From positions 19,611,262 to 19,675,261 of the forward strand of contig OZ024907.1 in NCBI GenBank assembly GCA_964017125.1: 64,000 bases of DNA. The letters are read 5' to 3'. A program made the translations under genes and the position numbers. The notes under the pieces were generated by a model. It was not told where the DNA came from and ran no database searches. It saw nothing but the letters and a program-made list of their open reading frames with translations. Positions 20,424-29,347 of this stretch are shown here, in pieces. Origin of the DNA: Flabesymbios commensalis (lineage: Eukaryota; Annelida; Polychaeta; Terebellida; Flabelligeridae). Position 1 is the first letter of the stretch, and every line of letters begins with the position of its first letter.

Positions 20424-20675
20424 TTAACCCTTTCAAGCCTGAATTTGCCATTGATATCTTCATCCACTGCAAGCCGCGATTTGCTGTCGCAATTCTCGAC
20501 TTGTATTGAATGAAGATGACTTAAAGTGGGTGGCAAATAAAAAAAAGTTATCGTTATTATTAAAGCACAGTTCCATGAAAATGTTTGTTCTGAAACTCCT
20601 AGGTGTAGGTGATTAAGTAATTCTTCAGACATGCAAAATAATGCTTTGATGCATCGTGAGGGTTCAAAGGGTTAA
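20424..20675 (+). mobile_element. T-D MITE, full length
   Basis: TTAACCCTTTCAAGCCTGAA, hairpin at about 20455-20520 (ATCTTCATCCACTGCAAGCC / GACTTGTATTGAATGAAGAT around GCTGTCGC), TGATGCATCGTGAGGGTTCA, AAGGGTTAA. The right TTAA is shared with the next T-C. Confidence 0.9.
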
Positions 20676-20894
20676 CCCTTACAGCGCGGGGATCGACTTT
20701 AGTAGTCACAGATTCTGACGACCAATGTCGATCCCCGCGCACTGTAAGAGTAAACATATTTCTAATGGCCGTAGACCCATAACATTCAAATGAATCGGAA
20801 AGAGCTAACTAAGACATTTATGATGATCTCAAATTGAAAAAACCCTTTGGTCCCCATGGTTTATAATAAAAATATTCAGCGCTTAAAGGGTTAA
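20672..20894 (+). mobile_element. T-C MITE
   Basis: TTAACCCTTACAGCGCGGGG, shortened hairpin (GATCGACTTTAGTAGTC...GACCAATGTCGATCCCCGC), GGAAAGAGCTAACTAAGACA, CCCTTTGGTCCCCATGG, ATATTCAGCGCTTAAAGGGTTAA. Confidence 0.9.
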
Positions 20895-20933
20895 GTGGGT
20901 AAAAAATTACTTACATTTGTAGAATTGAATCAA
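20891..20933 (+). mobile_element. T-B1 scrap
   Basis: TTAAGTGGGTAAAAAATTAC and TTACATTTGTAGAATTGAAT correspond to the stretch just after the T-B1 hairpin. Confidence 0.5.
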
Positions 20934-20938
20934 TATAT

Positions 20939-21155
20939 TACTGTAGATCTGGTAATATTCGCGAGGTTTATATTTTCACGAATTTTGCAAGGAGGACAAA
21001 TTCGCAAATTCTAGAATCTGGCGAGAATTACTATTATAATAGCGCTACTAAAGAAATATGAAAATTCGCGAATTCTCAACTTCGTGAAAAGTCCCAAAAT
21101 CAGAAATTCGCAAAAATTAAAACTCGCGAAAATTACCAGATCTAGGCCTACAGTA
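20939..21155. mobile_element. S foldback MITE, TA-flanked
   Basis: Left end TACTGTAGATCTGGTAATAT and right end AATTACCAGATCTAGGCCTACAGTA are inverted repeats, extended inward by TTCGCGAG / CTCGCGAA. The interior is rich in AATTCGCGAA. The flanks read TA on each side. No coding sequence. Confidence 0.85.
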
Positions 21156-21254
21156 TATGCCAATCTGGCCAATTTATTGCTCAATTCTCCTTCAAATTGT
21201 CTTATTTGAAGGTCAAATAAAATGGCTGAAACAGCCATAACCGTGATCAGCAAT

Positions 21255-21450
21255 TTAACCCTTTAACCGCGATCCACAACTTCAAGAGAATGAAAATTAT
21301 TTAGATTTGACAAAATGGAGGTCAACTCTTTTCAAGTCTTGCTGGTTGATGTCACATTTTATCTTTAACATTATTAAAATGTGGTACTTAATGTGCTAAT
21401 AAAAGATAAATAAAACCCGAATATATGCTGCACCGGCGGTTAAAGGGTAA
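21255..21450 (+). mobile_element. T-B2 MITE, internal deletion
   Basis: TTAACCCTTTAACCGC joins straight to GATCCACAACTTCAAGAG, so the left hairpin arm is missing. The rest (CAAAATGGAGGTCAACTC...GCACCGGCGGTTAAAGGG) is normal. Confidence 0.85.
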
Positions 21451-21762
21451 TTGTTAATCTGATTTTTTGTATTTTACTAATCTCCACCTCCGCCACTGTG
21501 ACACCCTGCGCAGACTGACAACAAGAATACGGTCATGACTACAGAAACTCCATTTGTGGACCGAGTGGTCTCTCGTGGTAACCGTTGCCATGGTAATGGG
21601 CAGAGGCTTCCCCCTGTGAGGATGACGGCTAAATTGCTTCTCGTTTCAGTATATCCTTAACTGCGCTGTTTTATAGTTTGATCGAAGTAGTAGGCAGTAA
21701 ACGAAGTAGAAAGCAGTACGCATAGGTCGACGCTTGTCGTACAGGTGTCCGTAAAGCGTACA

Positions 21763-21800
21763 ACCATAGATTAACCAAATATATATGGTTAATCTATGGT
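21763..21800. repeat. Perfect 16-bp-arm hairpin
   Basis: ACCATAGATTAACCA and TGGTTAATCTATGGT are perfect complements around AATATATA. Confidence 0.95.
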
Positions 21801-21894
21801 ACAACACACCAACGCCAGCGCAAAAATTGCATTGCTTTGCGTTGCGTTGCACTGCATTGCATTCAATTGCAGGGCTTTGCTGTGCAGTGTTGTG

Positions 21895-21985
21895 TAAAAG
21901 GTAAAGGAGCAGGTTTATAGTCTGATATCAAGTCTGCAGATATTTTCCCCCCTCGTCACTGGACCTATTCATTCGTGTGCCATAT
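21895..21985 (-). mobile_element. SINE-I tail fragment
   Basis: AGGTTTATAGTCTGATATCA, then CCCCTCGTCACTGGACCTAT and CATTCGTGTGCC match, in reverse, the tail of the SINE at 27577-27920. The tRNA head is absent. Confidence 0.7.
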
Positions 21986-21989
21986 AATT

Positions 21990-22071
21990 TTATGCCAATG
22001 CTGGTTTAATGCCGGGTCAATGTCGCAGACGTTGGCCCAGCATCATTGGTTCAACGCATCGTGTTTGTTGG
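21990..22071. repeat. PAL-A palindrome, arms partly decayed
   Basis: CCAATGCTGGTTTAATGCCG, GTC-GCA-GACGTTGGCCCAGC and the right end ATCGTGTTTGTTGGG. Confidence 0.75.
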
Positions 22072-22310
22072 GTGACACAAAATGAGCAAACCTGCGTTTT
22101 AGGAGGGTTAAAAACCTCAATTTGACGAAACGAGAATCTTGTATCAATGCTGGAAGAGAGTTCATGTGAACTAGTTTAGCATTCAAATTGATTCTCGTTG
22201 AGAAATCCGAATGGGTAGTTCTTTTAGATGGACATGTTCCTAATTAAGATAAGCGGTGAAACCGCTCTATTAGATGGCAGCCTGAAGGGCGTGCAGTGAA
22301 CGGCCGCTCA

Positions 22311-22412
22311 CAGCAGACACATTGAATAATGCTGCTTCAACGTTGGTCCACCGTCTGCGACGCTGGCCCAGCGTTAAACCAACATTGGTTGAATTTGTCG
22401 TGTTTTCTGGGC
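22311..22412. repeat. PAL-A palindrome
   Basis: TGCTGCTTCAACGTTGGTCC, ACCGTC-TGC-GACGCTGG, CCCAGCGTTAAACCAACATT, and a right end TCGTGTTTTCTGGG. Confidence 0.85.
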
Positions 22413-22548
22413 GGCCGGTGAGAGCCGTATTCTCAGAGCGGCTCACATACACCCTAACACTTTAAGCGCTAGTGACATCTATGTCACATTTTAACCTTTT
22501 TATGCCTCATACAAATACAAGCTCTGAAAGAGAAATGAGCTTTAGTCG

Positions 22549-22616
22549 CGGGGATCGACTTTAGTCGTCAGAATCTGACGTCGACAGACGTCAGATTCTG
22601 ACGACTAAAGTCTATC
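22549..22616. repeat. T-C hairpin, solo
   Basis: CGACTTTAGTCGTCAGAATC and GATTCTGACGACTAAAGTCT arms around TGACGTCGACAGACGTCA. No T-C body follows. Confidence 0.85.
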
Positions 22617-22626
22617 TCGTACATAT

Positions 22627-22864
22627 TCAACCCTTTAGGCCTTCACGATGCAATAAAGCATCATTTCGCATCTCTGAAGAATTACTTAATTTCCTGAAAC
22701 CTGGTGGTTTTAGAACAAAAAAAATCATGGAGCTGTTTTAAAAATAACAGTATATTTTTTCTTTTGTCACCCAGTTCAAGTCATTTTCATTCACTACAAG
22801 TCGAGAATTCGCGGCTTGTAGTGGATGAAGATGACAATAGTAAGCTCAGGCTTGAAAGGGTTAA
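22627..22864 (-). mobile_element. T-D MITE
   Basis: TCAACCCTTTAGGCCTTCAC, GGTGGTTTTAGAAC, hairpin at about 22783-22834 (CATTCACTACAAGTCGAGAA / GCGGCTTGTAGTGGATGAAG), GGCTTGAAAGGGTTAA. The left TTAA is TCAA. Confidence 0.88.
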
Positions 22865-22940
22865 AAATGTTTTGCGTACTTTAAAGTTGTGGGTCGCGAC
22901 AGCGAGACACAACTTAAAGTGGATGCAAATTTAATGGTGA
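22861..22940. repeat. T-B hairpin joined to T-D by a shared TTAA
   Basis: TACTTTAAAGTTGTGGGTCG pairs with GAGACACAACTTAAAGTGGA. The usual TTGAAG/CTTCAA reads TTTAAAG/CTTAAA, changed in both arms. Confidence 0.75.
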
Positions 22941-22956
22941 CGCATATATTTCTCGC

Positions 22957-23130
22957 AGGGCTTCAAATAATGACATATAGTTCAATTAATGAAAAACAGA
23001 CACCTCCCAAATTGTATTATTTGATTAACTGAACATTTACTACAAATTATGTAATCAATTTCCGTTACATTTTATTTTGCTTCAACATTTCTCAAAACCG
23101 TATTTTTGGGCCTAGCAGGACAAGGGTTTT
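22957..23130 (+). mobile_element. T-E MITE, hairpin lost
   Basis: ATTATTTGATTAACTGAACA, ATTTTATTTTGCTTCAAC, CCGTATTTTTGGGCCTAGCA, GGACAAGGG. The terminal TTAA is TTTTAA. Confidence 0.65.
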
Positions 23131-23164
23131 AACGGTTGGCTTGCCACGTCCTCCTGATTGAGAT

Positions 23165-23336
23165 GTTGTCACCATCGGTGCCAGAGCCTGGGGGACGGAA
23201 AGGGGGGGGGCGATGCAGTGGTTACCGCCACCGCCTGTCACGCCAGACTTCATTACATTTCCTGTTCGTTTTATTCGAGTTTCTAAGATCTTTTCTTTCT
23301 AAGATCTTTTCTTTTGCCGTTCACTGGTAGAGATCC
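23165..23336 (+). mobile_element. SINE-T head, tRNA-Asp-like
   Basis: GATGCAGTGGTTACCGCCAC and CGCCTGTCACGCCAGACT resemble the A-box and anticodon region of tRNA-Asp. The B-box is not recognisable. A C-free G run (GGAAAGGGGGGGG) precedes it. Confidence 0.45.
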
Positions 23337-23539
23337 AATATTGTGGGGAGTCTCTGTAACGTAGAGGTAGCTTGCTTGGCCTTTTCATTCCTGTGTCGTG
23401 CGGCATTGTTATGTGAATAATTTCACCATCTTCAGGCTCATTTTAGCCTGTATGTCCCCAAAATGGCATTAATCGCCATTCCATTATTTACAGAGGTTGG
23501 GGATAACGAGACTCTGATCATCTTTATCGTTATATCCAT

Positions 23540-23745
23540 GGTTCAGTTGTTAAGGCTGCCTGGCTGTCACGTCGGAGCTCGTTGGCTCATCCCCCACACC
23601 GGTATTTTCAAAGAACAGAATGTTTCTTCTCTACCCACTCGTAAGTATTCAGCAGGGAATCTCAGTAACCGAGACGTAGCGTACTCAGCCTCAGACAACC
23701 AGGACTCTAATTTCGATTCTTCTAACCGTCCTCAGGAGGTTTAGT
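23540..23745 (+). mobile_element. SINE-T copy, decayed
   Basis: CTGGCTGTCACGTCGGAG is a tRNA-like anticodon arm. AGAACAGAATGTTTCTTCTC, then GTAACCGAGACGTAGCGTAC, TCAGCCTCAGACAACCAGGA and TAATTTCGATTC line up with the copy at 46841-47016, giving two tRNA-like segments in a row. Confidence 0.55.
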
Positions 23746-23938
23746 ACAGCATTTTTCGTCACCTTGGAGTTGGAAGGGTACATATGTCATTTTTCAGAGG
23801 CACCCTTTATTCTCCACGGGGATGAATTGAAGAACATAATTTACAAGTATGTCATATCTGAAATGAAAGCTCAGAATGTTTCTATTTTGCTGGTTTATAC
23901 CTCATTCTCTTGAATGAATTTCATTGAAATATATATAT

Positions 23939-24402
23939 TTTAGCCCTCACAACGTTGAGATATGTTTGCATATACCATGGAGACGAAAGGGTTAATTTTC
24001 ATTTCATAAATGTCTTAGTTGCATAGTGTTGCTTCATTTGAATACCTATGTTATGGATCTCAGGGGCGCGTTTAGCTTACCACTGACGAGGGGGTTACAA
24101 ACATGAAAAAGAAACATTAAGGGGGGTCCGCGGGGCCGGCCCCGGGACATTTTTTGAATGTCAAAGGCTTCTTTTGCAATCTAAGACACTTAGGGCACTG
24201 TTTGTCCCTGATCAGTGTGTCACCAGCTCATAAAGTAACCCCTAAATGAGATTATGGATTATTTTCAAGGCACCTCCCCCCCCCCTCCTGTATACGCCTG
24301 GTCTACGGTCATTATACATTTTCAATTCTTTTAATGCTGGGAGGGTACTCTAGACGTCAGATACTTATGTCTAAAGTCGGTCCCTGCGCTGAAAGGATTT
24401 AA
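23939..24402 (-). mobile_element. T-C MITE with a nested insertion
   Basis: AGCCCTCACAACGTTGAGAT, ACCATGGAGACGAAAGGGTT, ATAAATGTCTTAGTTGC and AATACCTATGTTATGGATCT, interrupted at 24061-24301, then TCTACGGTCATTATACA and CGGTCCCTGCGCTGAAAGGA. The ends are degenerate (TTTA and TTTAA). Confidence 0.82.
24061..24301 (+). mobile_element. 241-bp insertion inside T-C
   Basis: Starts CAGGGGCGCGTTTAGC and ends CCTGTATACGCCTGG, giving short inverted ends CAGG-GCG / CGCCTGG. TCT lies on both sides and the interrupted T-C sequence resumes exactly. CTTCTGGATACGCCAGG at 63697 resembles its right end. The superfamily is not clear. Confidence 0.75.
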
Positions 24403-24554
24403 GTGCTACTGTTGCATTTTCACTATTATATCGCTTTTATCTCCTCACTCGCATATCTCCATGTCTTCACATGTCTCTCAAGTTGAAGTCATCTATTTAA
24501 AGATCTCAGGCGGGCGGGCGGTCAGAAATTCAGCTCTTACAAAAAAGTAAACTG

Positions 24555-24622
24555 GAGAATTTTGTTCATTTTTTACAAACATGACCTATGTGCCTGGGCA
24601 ATCCATCCTATATATTTTTTTT
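24555..24622 (+). repeat. H2 fragment
   Basis: ACAAACATGACCTATGTGCC, TGGGCAATCCATCCTATATA match the start of the H2 units at 45206 and 45501. Confidence 0.75.
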
Positions 24623-24764
24623 TATTTTTTCTTAGGTGCTTCTCGATGTATATCTATAGTTGAAAAATACGGGAAACTTTTACGTCATTCAGAACTTCGT
24701 CCCCACATCACAATTATAAACGCCTCCATCGGCAACCGACAAACGGCATACTTTGAGCCAGTGT

Positions 24765-24842
24765 TTGTTTAGCGCTGCTCGATAATCTGAGACGCTGGGC
24801 CAACCATAAGCCAGCATCGGCTGAGCATATCCTTGTCGCCGG
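24765..24842. repeat. PAL-A, degenerate
   Basis: GAGACGCTGGGCCAACCATA and AGCCAGCATCGGCTGAGC preserve the right half; the left half is barely recognisable. Confidence 0.5.
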
Positions 24843-25263
24843 ATGTACAAGTGCTCTCAGAGTTTTCCATCAGCCCGCAGATGACGTGTGATCTCATAAA
24901 ACCAGCATGTTGACATTAATCTGATGACATTCTATTGACGCCTGATTGTTGTCTTCGAGCGTTTTTACTGTTATTGATGTAAACTGAGCGAAACAATGTC
25001 GATAATTCTATTTTTACGAGCTTTAGACAGCAGTGACATAATCGGCGGGCGTATTCACAGATCTGTAAAGGAGTCACAAATGTCAGGTTGTTATGAAACA
25101 AATTGCGTCTGTTCCTTGACTAGAGGCAATTTTTTTATTTATTAATAAAAAAATATATATATTTATATAACACATGTAAATTCGTTAAAAACGCATGATA
25201 ATCAAGTAAAAGTGGTTTTACTAATATATTGAGAACGTAATATGCACCACACATAATTTTTAA
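24843..25263. other. No recognised feature
   Basis: AT-rich unique sequence with a TA-rich stretch at 25139-25165. Confidence 0.5.
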
Positions 25264-25512
25264 TTAACCCTTGTCCTGCTTTGCCCGGATATATACGGGG
25301 TTAAGGATGTTTTAGATCAATAAAAATATCACCTAATTTTGATAAAATAGTTTTCAGTAGATGCTTAGTTGATCTAATAATTTAATTTTAGACATGTATT
25401 TTTTTCATAAATAGTAATATTTTTCGTCATTTGAAGCTGGAAATTGCGTTAGCAATTCCAGCTTCGAATGACGAAAAATACAATTGAAGCAGTTCAGCAG
25501 GACAAGGGTTAA
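25264..25512 (-). mobile_element. T-E MITE, full length reference copy
   Basis: TTAACCCTTGTCCTGCTTTG, CCGGATATATACGGGG, AGATGCTTAGTTGATCTAAT, then a hairpin at about 25421-25484: CGTCATTTGAAGCTGGAAAT pairs with the reverse arm ending AGCTTCGAATGACG around TGCGTTAGCA. It closes with CAGCAGGACAAGGGTTAA. Confidence 0.92.
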
Positions 25513-25595
25513 TCCTTAAAGCACTACAATGCGAGAAGCGACTTCAGACGTCAGATTCTGACGTCTAAAGTCGATCTCCGCACTGAAAGGGTCAA
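25509..25595. mobile_element. T-C hairpin-only element
   Basis: TTAATCCTTAAAGCACTAC, hairpin GACTTCAGACGTCAGA / TCTGACGTCTAAAGTCG, CACTGAAAGGGTCAA. Both termini remain but the 150-bp body is gone. It shares a TTAA with the T-E copy to its left. Confidence 0.8.
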
Positions 25596-25599
25596 CTGT

Positions 25600-26007
25600 T
25601 ACTAGCTGCTCAGATAAAGCTGGCGGGCATACACCCCTTGGCTCATATCCTGGATCAGCCCAGTGAACGCGCGAAGCGTTCTGATCATTTTGGATGTAAA
25701 TCACCGTCTTTATGTGGTGTTTACGACCAAGATCCGCGGATTTATTACCAAATAATGACAAAATCTTTCAACGCCATAATCTATGGTATTAACTACTTCT
25801 TTACTTCTTTTTACAGTTTAATGAGATTTAAAACTAATGTGATTTTTAGCGTCCATAGATAACACAAATATATGTTCAGACCGTATAAGCCTACTTCATC
25901 TAATCATTTTTTAATCAATTAGTTTTTTTGATCGAATATGCTTATACAGTTGATTTTCATACATTTTATAGCAATAATAATGTCATGCTGAATTGTCTGC
26001 TCTATGT
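25600..26007. other. No recognised feature
   Basis: Unique sequence. Confidence 0.5.
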
Positions 26008-26228
26008 TTCTTCACAGTGCGGAGACCGACTTTAGACGTCAGAAACTGACGACTACCGACTTCAGATTCTATAAAGGCGTTCCCCCACTGAAAGAATTAA
26101 ATATTTATAATGACGGTAGACCCATAACATGGGTATTCAATGAAACAGAAAGAGCTAACTAAGACATTTATGATGATTCTAAATCGATCTCCATGTTTAT
26201 ACAAAAATATTCCAGCGTCGTAAGGCTT
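26008..26228 (+). mobile_element. T-C MITE
   Basis: CACAGTGCGGAGACCGACTT, decayed hairpin, CTGAAAGAATTAAATATTTA, AGAAAGAGCTAACTAAGACA, ATCTCCATGTTTATAC, ATTCCAGCGTCGTAAGG. The TTAA ends are lost. Confidence 0.82.
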
Positions 26229-26235
26229 CATACAT

Positions 26236-26338
26236 CAAGGGAATGCATCTGTATAACATTTGTACAACGTCGGCCCAACGTCTTCGACGTTGGTCCAACA
26301 TTGTACAAACGCTATACAATTTGTTTGTATATACTGGG
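26236..26338. repeat. PAL-A palindrome, A2 subtype
   Basis: AACATTTGTACAACGTCGGC / GTCCAACATTGTACAAACG around CAACGTC-TTC-GACGTTG. The inner 50 bp is almost identical to 16074-16130, while the outer arms differ (GTATAAC / CTATAC here). Confidence 0.9.
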
Positions 26339-26830
26339 AAGTCCTTAGTGGCTGTTATAGTACCTCTGTCACTGATAGAGCCTACATACTTCACCAGTGT
26401 TATGTCATCACTTCATATGCTTCCAGCGAAAACAAGAAATACTTTTTCAGGCCGCGTGATGCACCTCACCTTAATATTTCGACCCCAGAAAGTTATCCTG
26501 ACCCAGTTTAGCCTCTATATGCACGAAAGCCCCGTTTATTCATTGCAGAATTCAACTATTTCCAATTAGTTGTCAACATTTTTTTAGATGGCTGCATGCG
26601 TCATTTTTGAATTGCGCTCTCATTTTGGCGCTGTCTCGGCTGTTCCGTTCGGGCGTTTATGACCGCTTGATACCACGACTTGATGAGATTGTCAGTCACT
26701 TTTAGAGAGAAATTGGCAGCTTTCTTTGATGGGACTTAATCATAGCTGACGATTTGACTGCGAGGTGTGGTGATCCAACCGTGCTTTATGCCCGTCATAA
26801 ACACCGTATTCCCTACCAGACACCAGACGT
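26339..26830. other. No recognised feature
   Basis: Unique sequence; short frames without motifs. Confidence 0.5.
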
Positions 26831-26902
26831 GTGCACTGTGCCGGTTTAGCGTTGGGCCACCGTCCGCGACATCGGCCCAGCATTAATCCAACCTTATTTA
26901 CT
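26831..26902. repeat. PAL-A, first of a duplicated pair
   Basis: CCGGTTTAGCGTTGGGCCAC, CGTC-CGC-GACATCGGCCCAG and CATTAATCCAACC. It aligns with 27118-27205. Confidence 0.8.
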
Positions 26903-26963
26903 GGTTTATATGTCCCTCCAGCATGCTTCACTCGCGTTGACAGCTCCCTGTCAAAGAGAATAT

Positions 26964-27074
26964 CCCAGCAGACACGACGCATTGACCCAATGTCGGGTCA
27001 TTGTTGGGCCAGCGTCGAAGACGGTGGGCCAACAATTACCCAACATTAGGTCAATGTCTCGTGTTTTCTGGGAT
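26964..27074. repeat. PAL-A palindrome, full length
   Basis: Ends TCCCAGCAGACACGACGCAT and ATGTCTCGTGTTTTCTGGGA. Inner arms GTCGGGTCATTGTTGG (26992-27007) and CCAACAATTACCCAAC (27029-27044) around GCGTC-GAA-GACGG. Confidence 0.93.
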
Positions 27075-27117
27075 ACCAAACTACCAGCCTCAACGTAGCT
27101 CCCTGCATACCTGAGAT

Positions 27118-27205
27118 GTTAACCCAATGCCGGTTTATTGATGGGCCGCCGTCTGCGACGTTGGGCCAACATTAAACCCACATAAAGTGCAGTATTTTAC
27201 TGTTG
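27118..27205. repeat. PAL-A palindrome
   Basis: AACCCAATGCCGGTTTATTG, ACCGTC-equivalent GCCGTC-TGC-GACGTTGG and CCAACATTAAACCCACAT. Confidence 0.85.
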
Positions 27206-27207
27206 TT

Positions 27208-27218
27208 CCCCCCCCCCC
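27208..27218 (+). repeat. C11 homopolymer
   Basis: Eleven C immediately after a PAL-A copy. Confidence 0.9.
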
Positions 27219-27266
27219 AACATGAGTTTCCCGGCGTTGACAGCTCCTAGTCAGAGGAAATAGTAT

Positions 27267-27365
27267 CCCAGCAAACTCGAGGCATTCACCCAATGATGTT
27301 TCAATGTTGGGCCAACATCGAAGACGCGTCGAAGACGGTGGGCCAGCATTGAAACAAACCAGCCC
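27267..27365. repeat. PAL-A palindrome with enlarged centre
   Basis: Inner arms GATGTTTCAATGTTGG (27295-27310) and CCAGCATTGAAACAAA (27343-27358). The centre is duplicated: ATCGAAGACGCGTCGAAGAC. Confidence 0.88.
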
Positions 27366-27576
27366 CACGTAGACTACAAGAGCGTATACTACTACAACGA
27401 AAAATGTATGTATGTTTGTCATGGTTGTGCAGTCCACTTTAACATTTATGGCTCAACTTCATATTTTGCACACGCCTATGACTTGATCCAATAATTTTGA
27501 ATTAGGCTAATTGATTTTCTCTAATTCTCCACATATATTCTTTTCTACGCGACACAAAAAACACAATGCGATATCA

Positions 27577-27920
27577 GAGAGGAAGTGGCGTAATGATTAG
27601 AGCCTGGCGCTTTACAATTGACGCTGCCCGGCGTGCGGGTTCCAAACCTGTATTTCAGAGCAATATCATGTTTTCTCAACGTTGGGACATTGTTTCGATG
27701 ACATTTACCCTCAAATGATTCCATGAAAATCCGTACCTGGTGGGACAGAGATCGCAATGTGTGCGATAAGTCCAATGCGCCGGAATTGCTGCAGGACTGT
27801 AAACTATGCTCTCTGTGGAGTTGAAATTTAACACAAATGAACAGGTCCAGTGACCAGGGGGTAGCATGTGAAGTCGGATAGTCCTCAGACTAGATATCAG
27901 ATTATAAACCTGTGCCTTTT
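27577..27920 (+). mobile_element. SINE-I, tRNA-derived, near full length
   Basis: The head AAGTGGCGTAATGATTAGAG has a tRNA A-box-like motif, and GCGGGTTCCAAACCTG about 35 bases later has a B-box-like motif, so RNA polymerase III transcription is likely for the ancestor. The body contains TACCTGGTGGGACAGAGATC, CTCTCTGTGGAGTTGAAATT and CAGGTCCAGTGACCAGGGGG. Reverse copies lie at 44334-44715 and 48043-48188, with a tail at 21895. The LINE partner is unknown. Confidence 0.85.
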
Positions 27921-28369
27921 CATGATGATTTTCATTTGAAGTTATTTTGGCATGTGAACATACAGTGAGCGACTTGTTATCCAGTTATATCCATATCTTC
28001 AGCCGTAGCTGTGTGGCTGGCCATTCTCTTACTCATGGTAGCAGCACAAATGATTATACTATGTTCACGCAGTATCTCGTGTAATCATCGACACTTCATC
28101 CAAGTAGCTGAACTTTTTTCTACTTTTTTCTGTTCTTTTTGCCAGTTTTTCCTGCTCGTTCTCACTTGACACGTGATTTACACAGTACGTGAGAGGGAGC
28201 TTGTTTGTGTACATCAGTAGGTCGGGTGTGTTTAGCCCGGCTCTCAAACCCCACTTCAGGGGGCTGAGAAGCCCCACCTGACCGAAACAAGCCAACCCCA
28301 GGGCTACATGTGTGTAGGGTCTCGCCTGTCACTACAGGGAATTTGTTCAGTATCGCATAGCTTTTTGCA
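27921..28369. other. No recognised feature
   Basis: Unique; includes a slightly GC-richer stretch (28200-28330) with no supported exon. Confidence 0.5.
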
Positions 28370-28512
28370 TTCTGACCATTTGCTAATTAAATTTGTAATT
28401 TATTAGCAAAATATTCATGAATCAATAATAAGGATATCTAGCAAGTTACAACTTGGATGAGGAAACTGCTAAACAATATTTTTCAAACAAATTTCTCTCT
28501 GCACCGTAACCT
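28370..28512 (-). repeat. P dispersed repeat
   Basis: In reverse it matches 5430-5595: GCATAGCTTTTTGCATTC, TGCTAATTAAATTTGTAAT, AAGTTACAACTTGGATGAGG. It is followed by CCGGCTTCGAATCCCGGCC, a tRNA B-box-like motif, so P may be the tail of another tRNA-linked SINE. Confidence 0.6.
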
Positions 28513-28591
28513 GCAGATACCGGCTTCGAATCCCGGCCTGGTCGGATTCTATATAATATTCTAAACTGCGATGACAACTATTACATCGCAT

Positions 28592-28648
28592 GTTTGTTGG
28601 AACACCATATACGACGGTGTCCCAACCTTAAAACAACATTTACTCCTA
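28592..28648. repeat. PAL-A, degenerate
   Basis: TTTGTTGGAACACC, a TACGACGG centre and TGTCCCAACCTTAAAACAAC. Confidence 0.4.
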
Positions 28649-28945
28649 GAACACTGATATCGACCACAATAATATATCTTCAGTGTTTTATTCAGCATTT
28701 GTGTACCTAATTTTTAAAAGTGATTTTTTTTCAATCTGTGGCACAGTATATCATATACGTGGATGAAAATTGAATTTTGTATTACCTCAGAGCTCTAGGG
28801 TTTGGACGATACACGAATCTCTAAATAAAGGACTCGCTTCCTGGTTTCCAGCTGACATAGTACGGACATTTGTAAATGACCCTTATCTTCTATTCTTAAA
28901 ACGATATATCTGCATTATGGGCGGCCTTCCCAGTCAGCTTGATAT

Positions 28946-29030
28946 ACACCGACCCAATGCTGGGTGAATATTGGTCCACCGTCTGCGACGCTGCCCCAAC
29001 ATTCAACCAGCATTGTGTAAGTGTATATAC
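28946..29030. repeat. PAL-A palindrome
   Basis: CAATGCTGGGTGAATATTGG pairs with CCAACATTCAACCAGCATTG around CACCGTC-TGC-GACGCTG. The outer TATACAC / GTGTATAT also pair, unlike the usual CACGAG ends. Confidence 0.92.
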
Positions 29031-29112
29031 TAGTTTTGTGTCTGGATCCGGACACGACTATTTCCGTGTAAACCATGAGAAATCATCCAGGCTACGCAGC
29101 AAATAAGAGGCA

Positions 29113-29347
29113 TCAACCCCATCTGATTTTTCCACATTAAAAATCTAAATTCACCCACTTGAAGTTGTGTCTCGCTACCGCGACTCACAACCTCAAGTGT
29201 GTGAAAATCACCGATATTTGTTCAATTTGAAACGAAATATTTGCAAATGTTGATGTTTAAACACATTTTGTTCCCAATAACAGTGTTTTTATCGGTTAAT
29301 AAAACGAGTTCAAATTGAAACGACTATATTCGTGCTTAGCGGGTTAA
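29113..29347 (+). mobile_element. T-B1 MITE, full length
   Basis: Hairpin at 29151-29208 (CACCCACTTGAAGTTGTG / CACAACCTCAAGTGTGTG), AAATGTTGATGTTTAAACAC, TTCCCAATAACAGTG, ATTCGTGCTTAGCGGGTTAA. The right TTAA is shared with T-C. The left end TCAACCCC is worn. Confidence 0.9.

Larger units (their letters stand above)
26925..27365 (+). repeat. Local tandem duplication carrying PAL-A elements
   Basis: GCGTTGACAGCTCC followed by GTCA-AG-GAA-AT-TCCCAGCA occurs at about 26934-26972 and 27233-27275. Each copy lies between two PAL-A elements in the same order, consistent with duplication of a roughly 290-bp block. Confidence 0.7.

Noticed and set aside
26831-27365. CRISPR-like or satellite array
   Set aside because: Units are dispersed palindromes with unequal spacing; there is no constant repeat-spacer pattern and the DNA is eukaryotic.
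28520-28545. tRNA gene at CCGGCTTCGAATCCCGGCC (and at 30058)
   Set aside because: Only a B-box-like motif is present; no A-box at the right distance and no acceptor stem.
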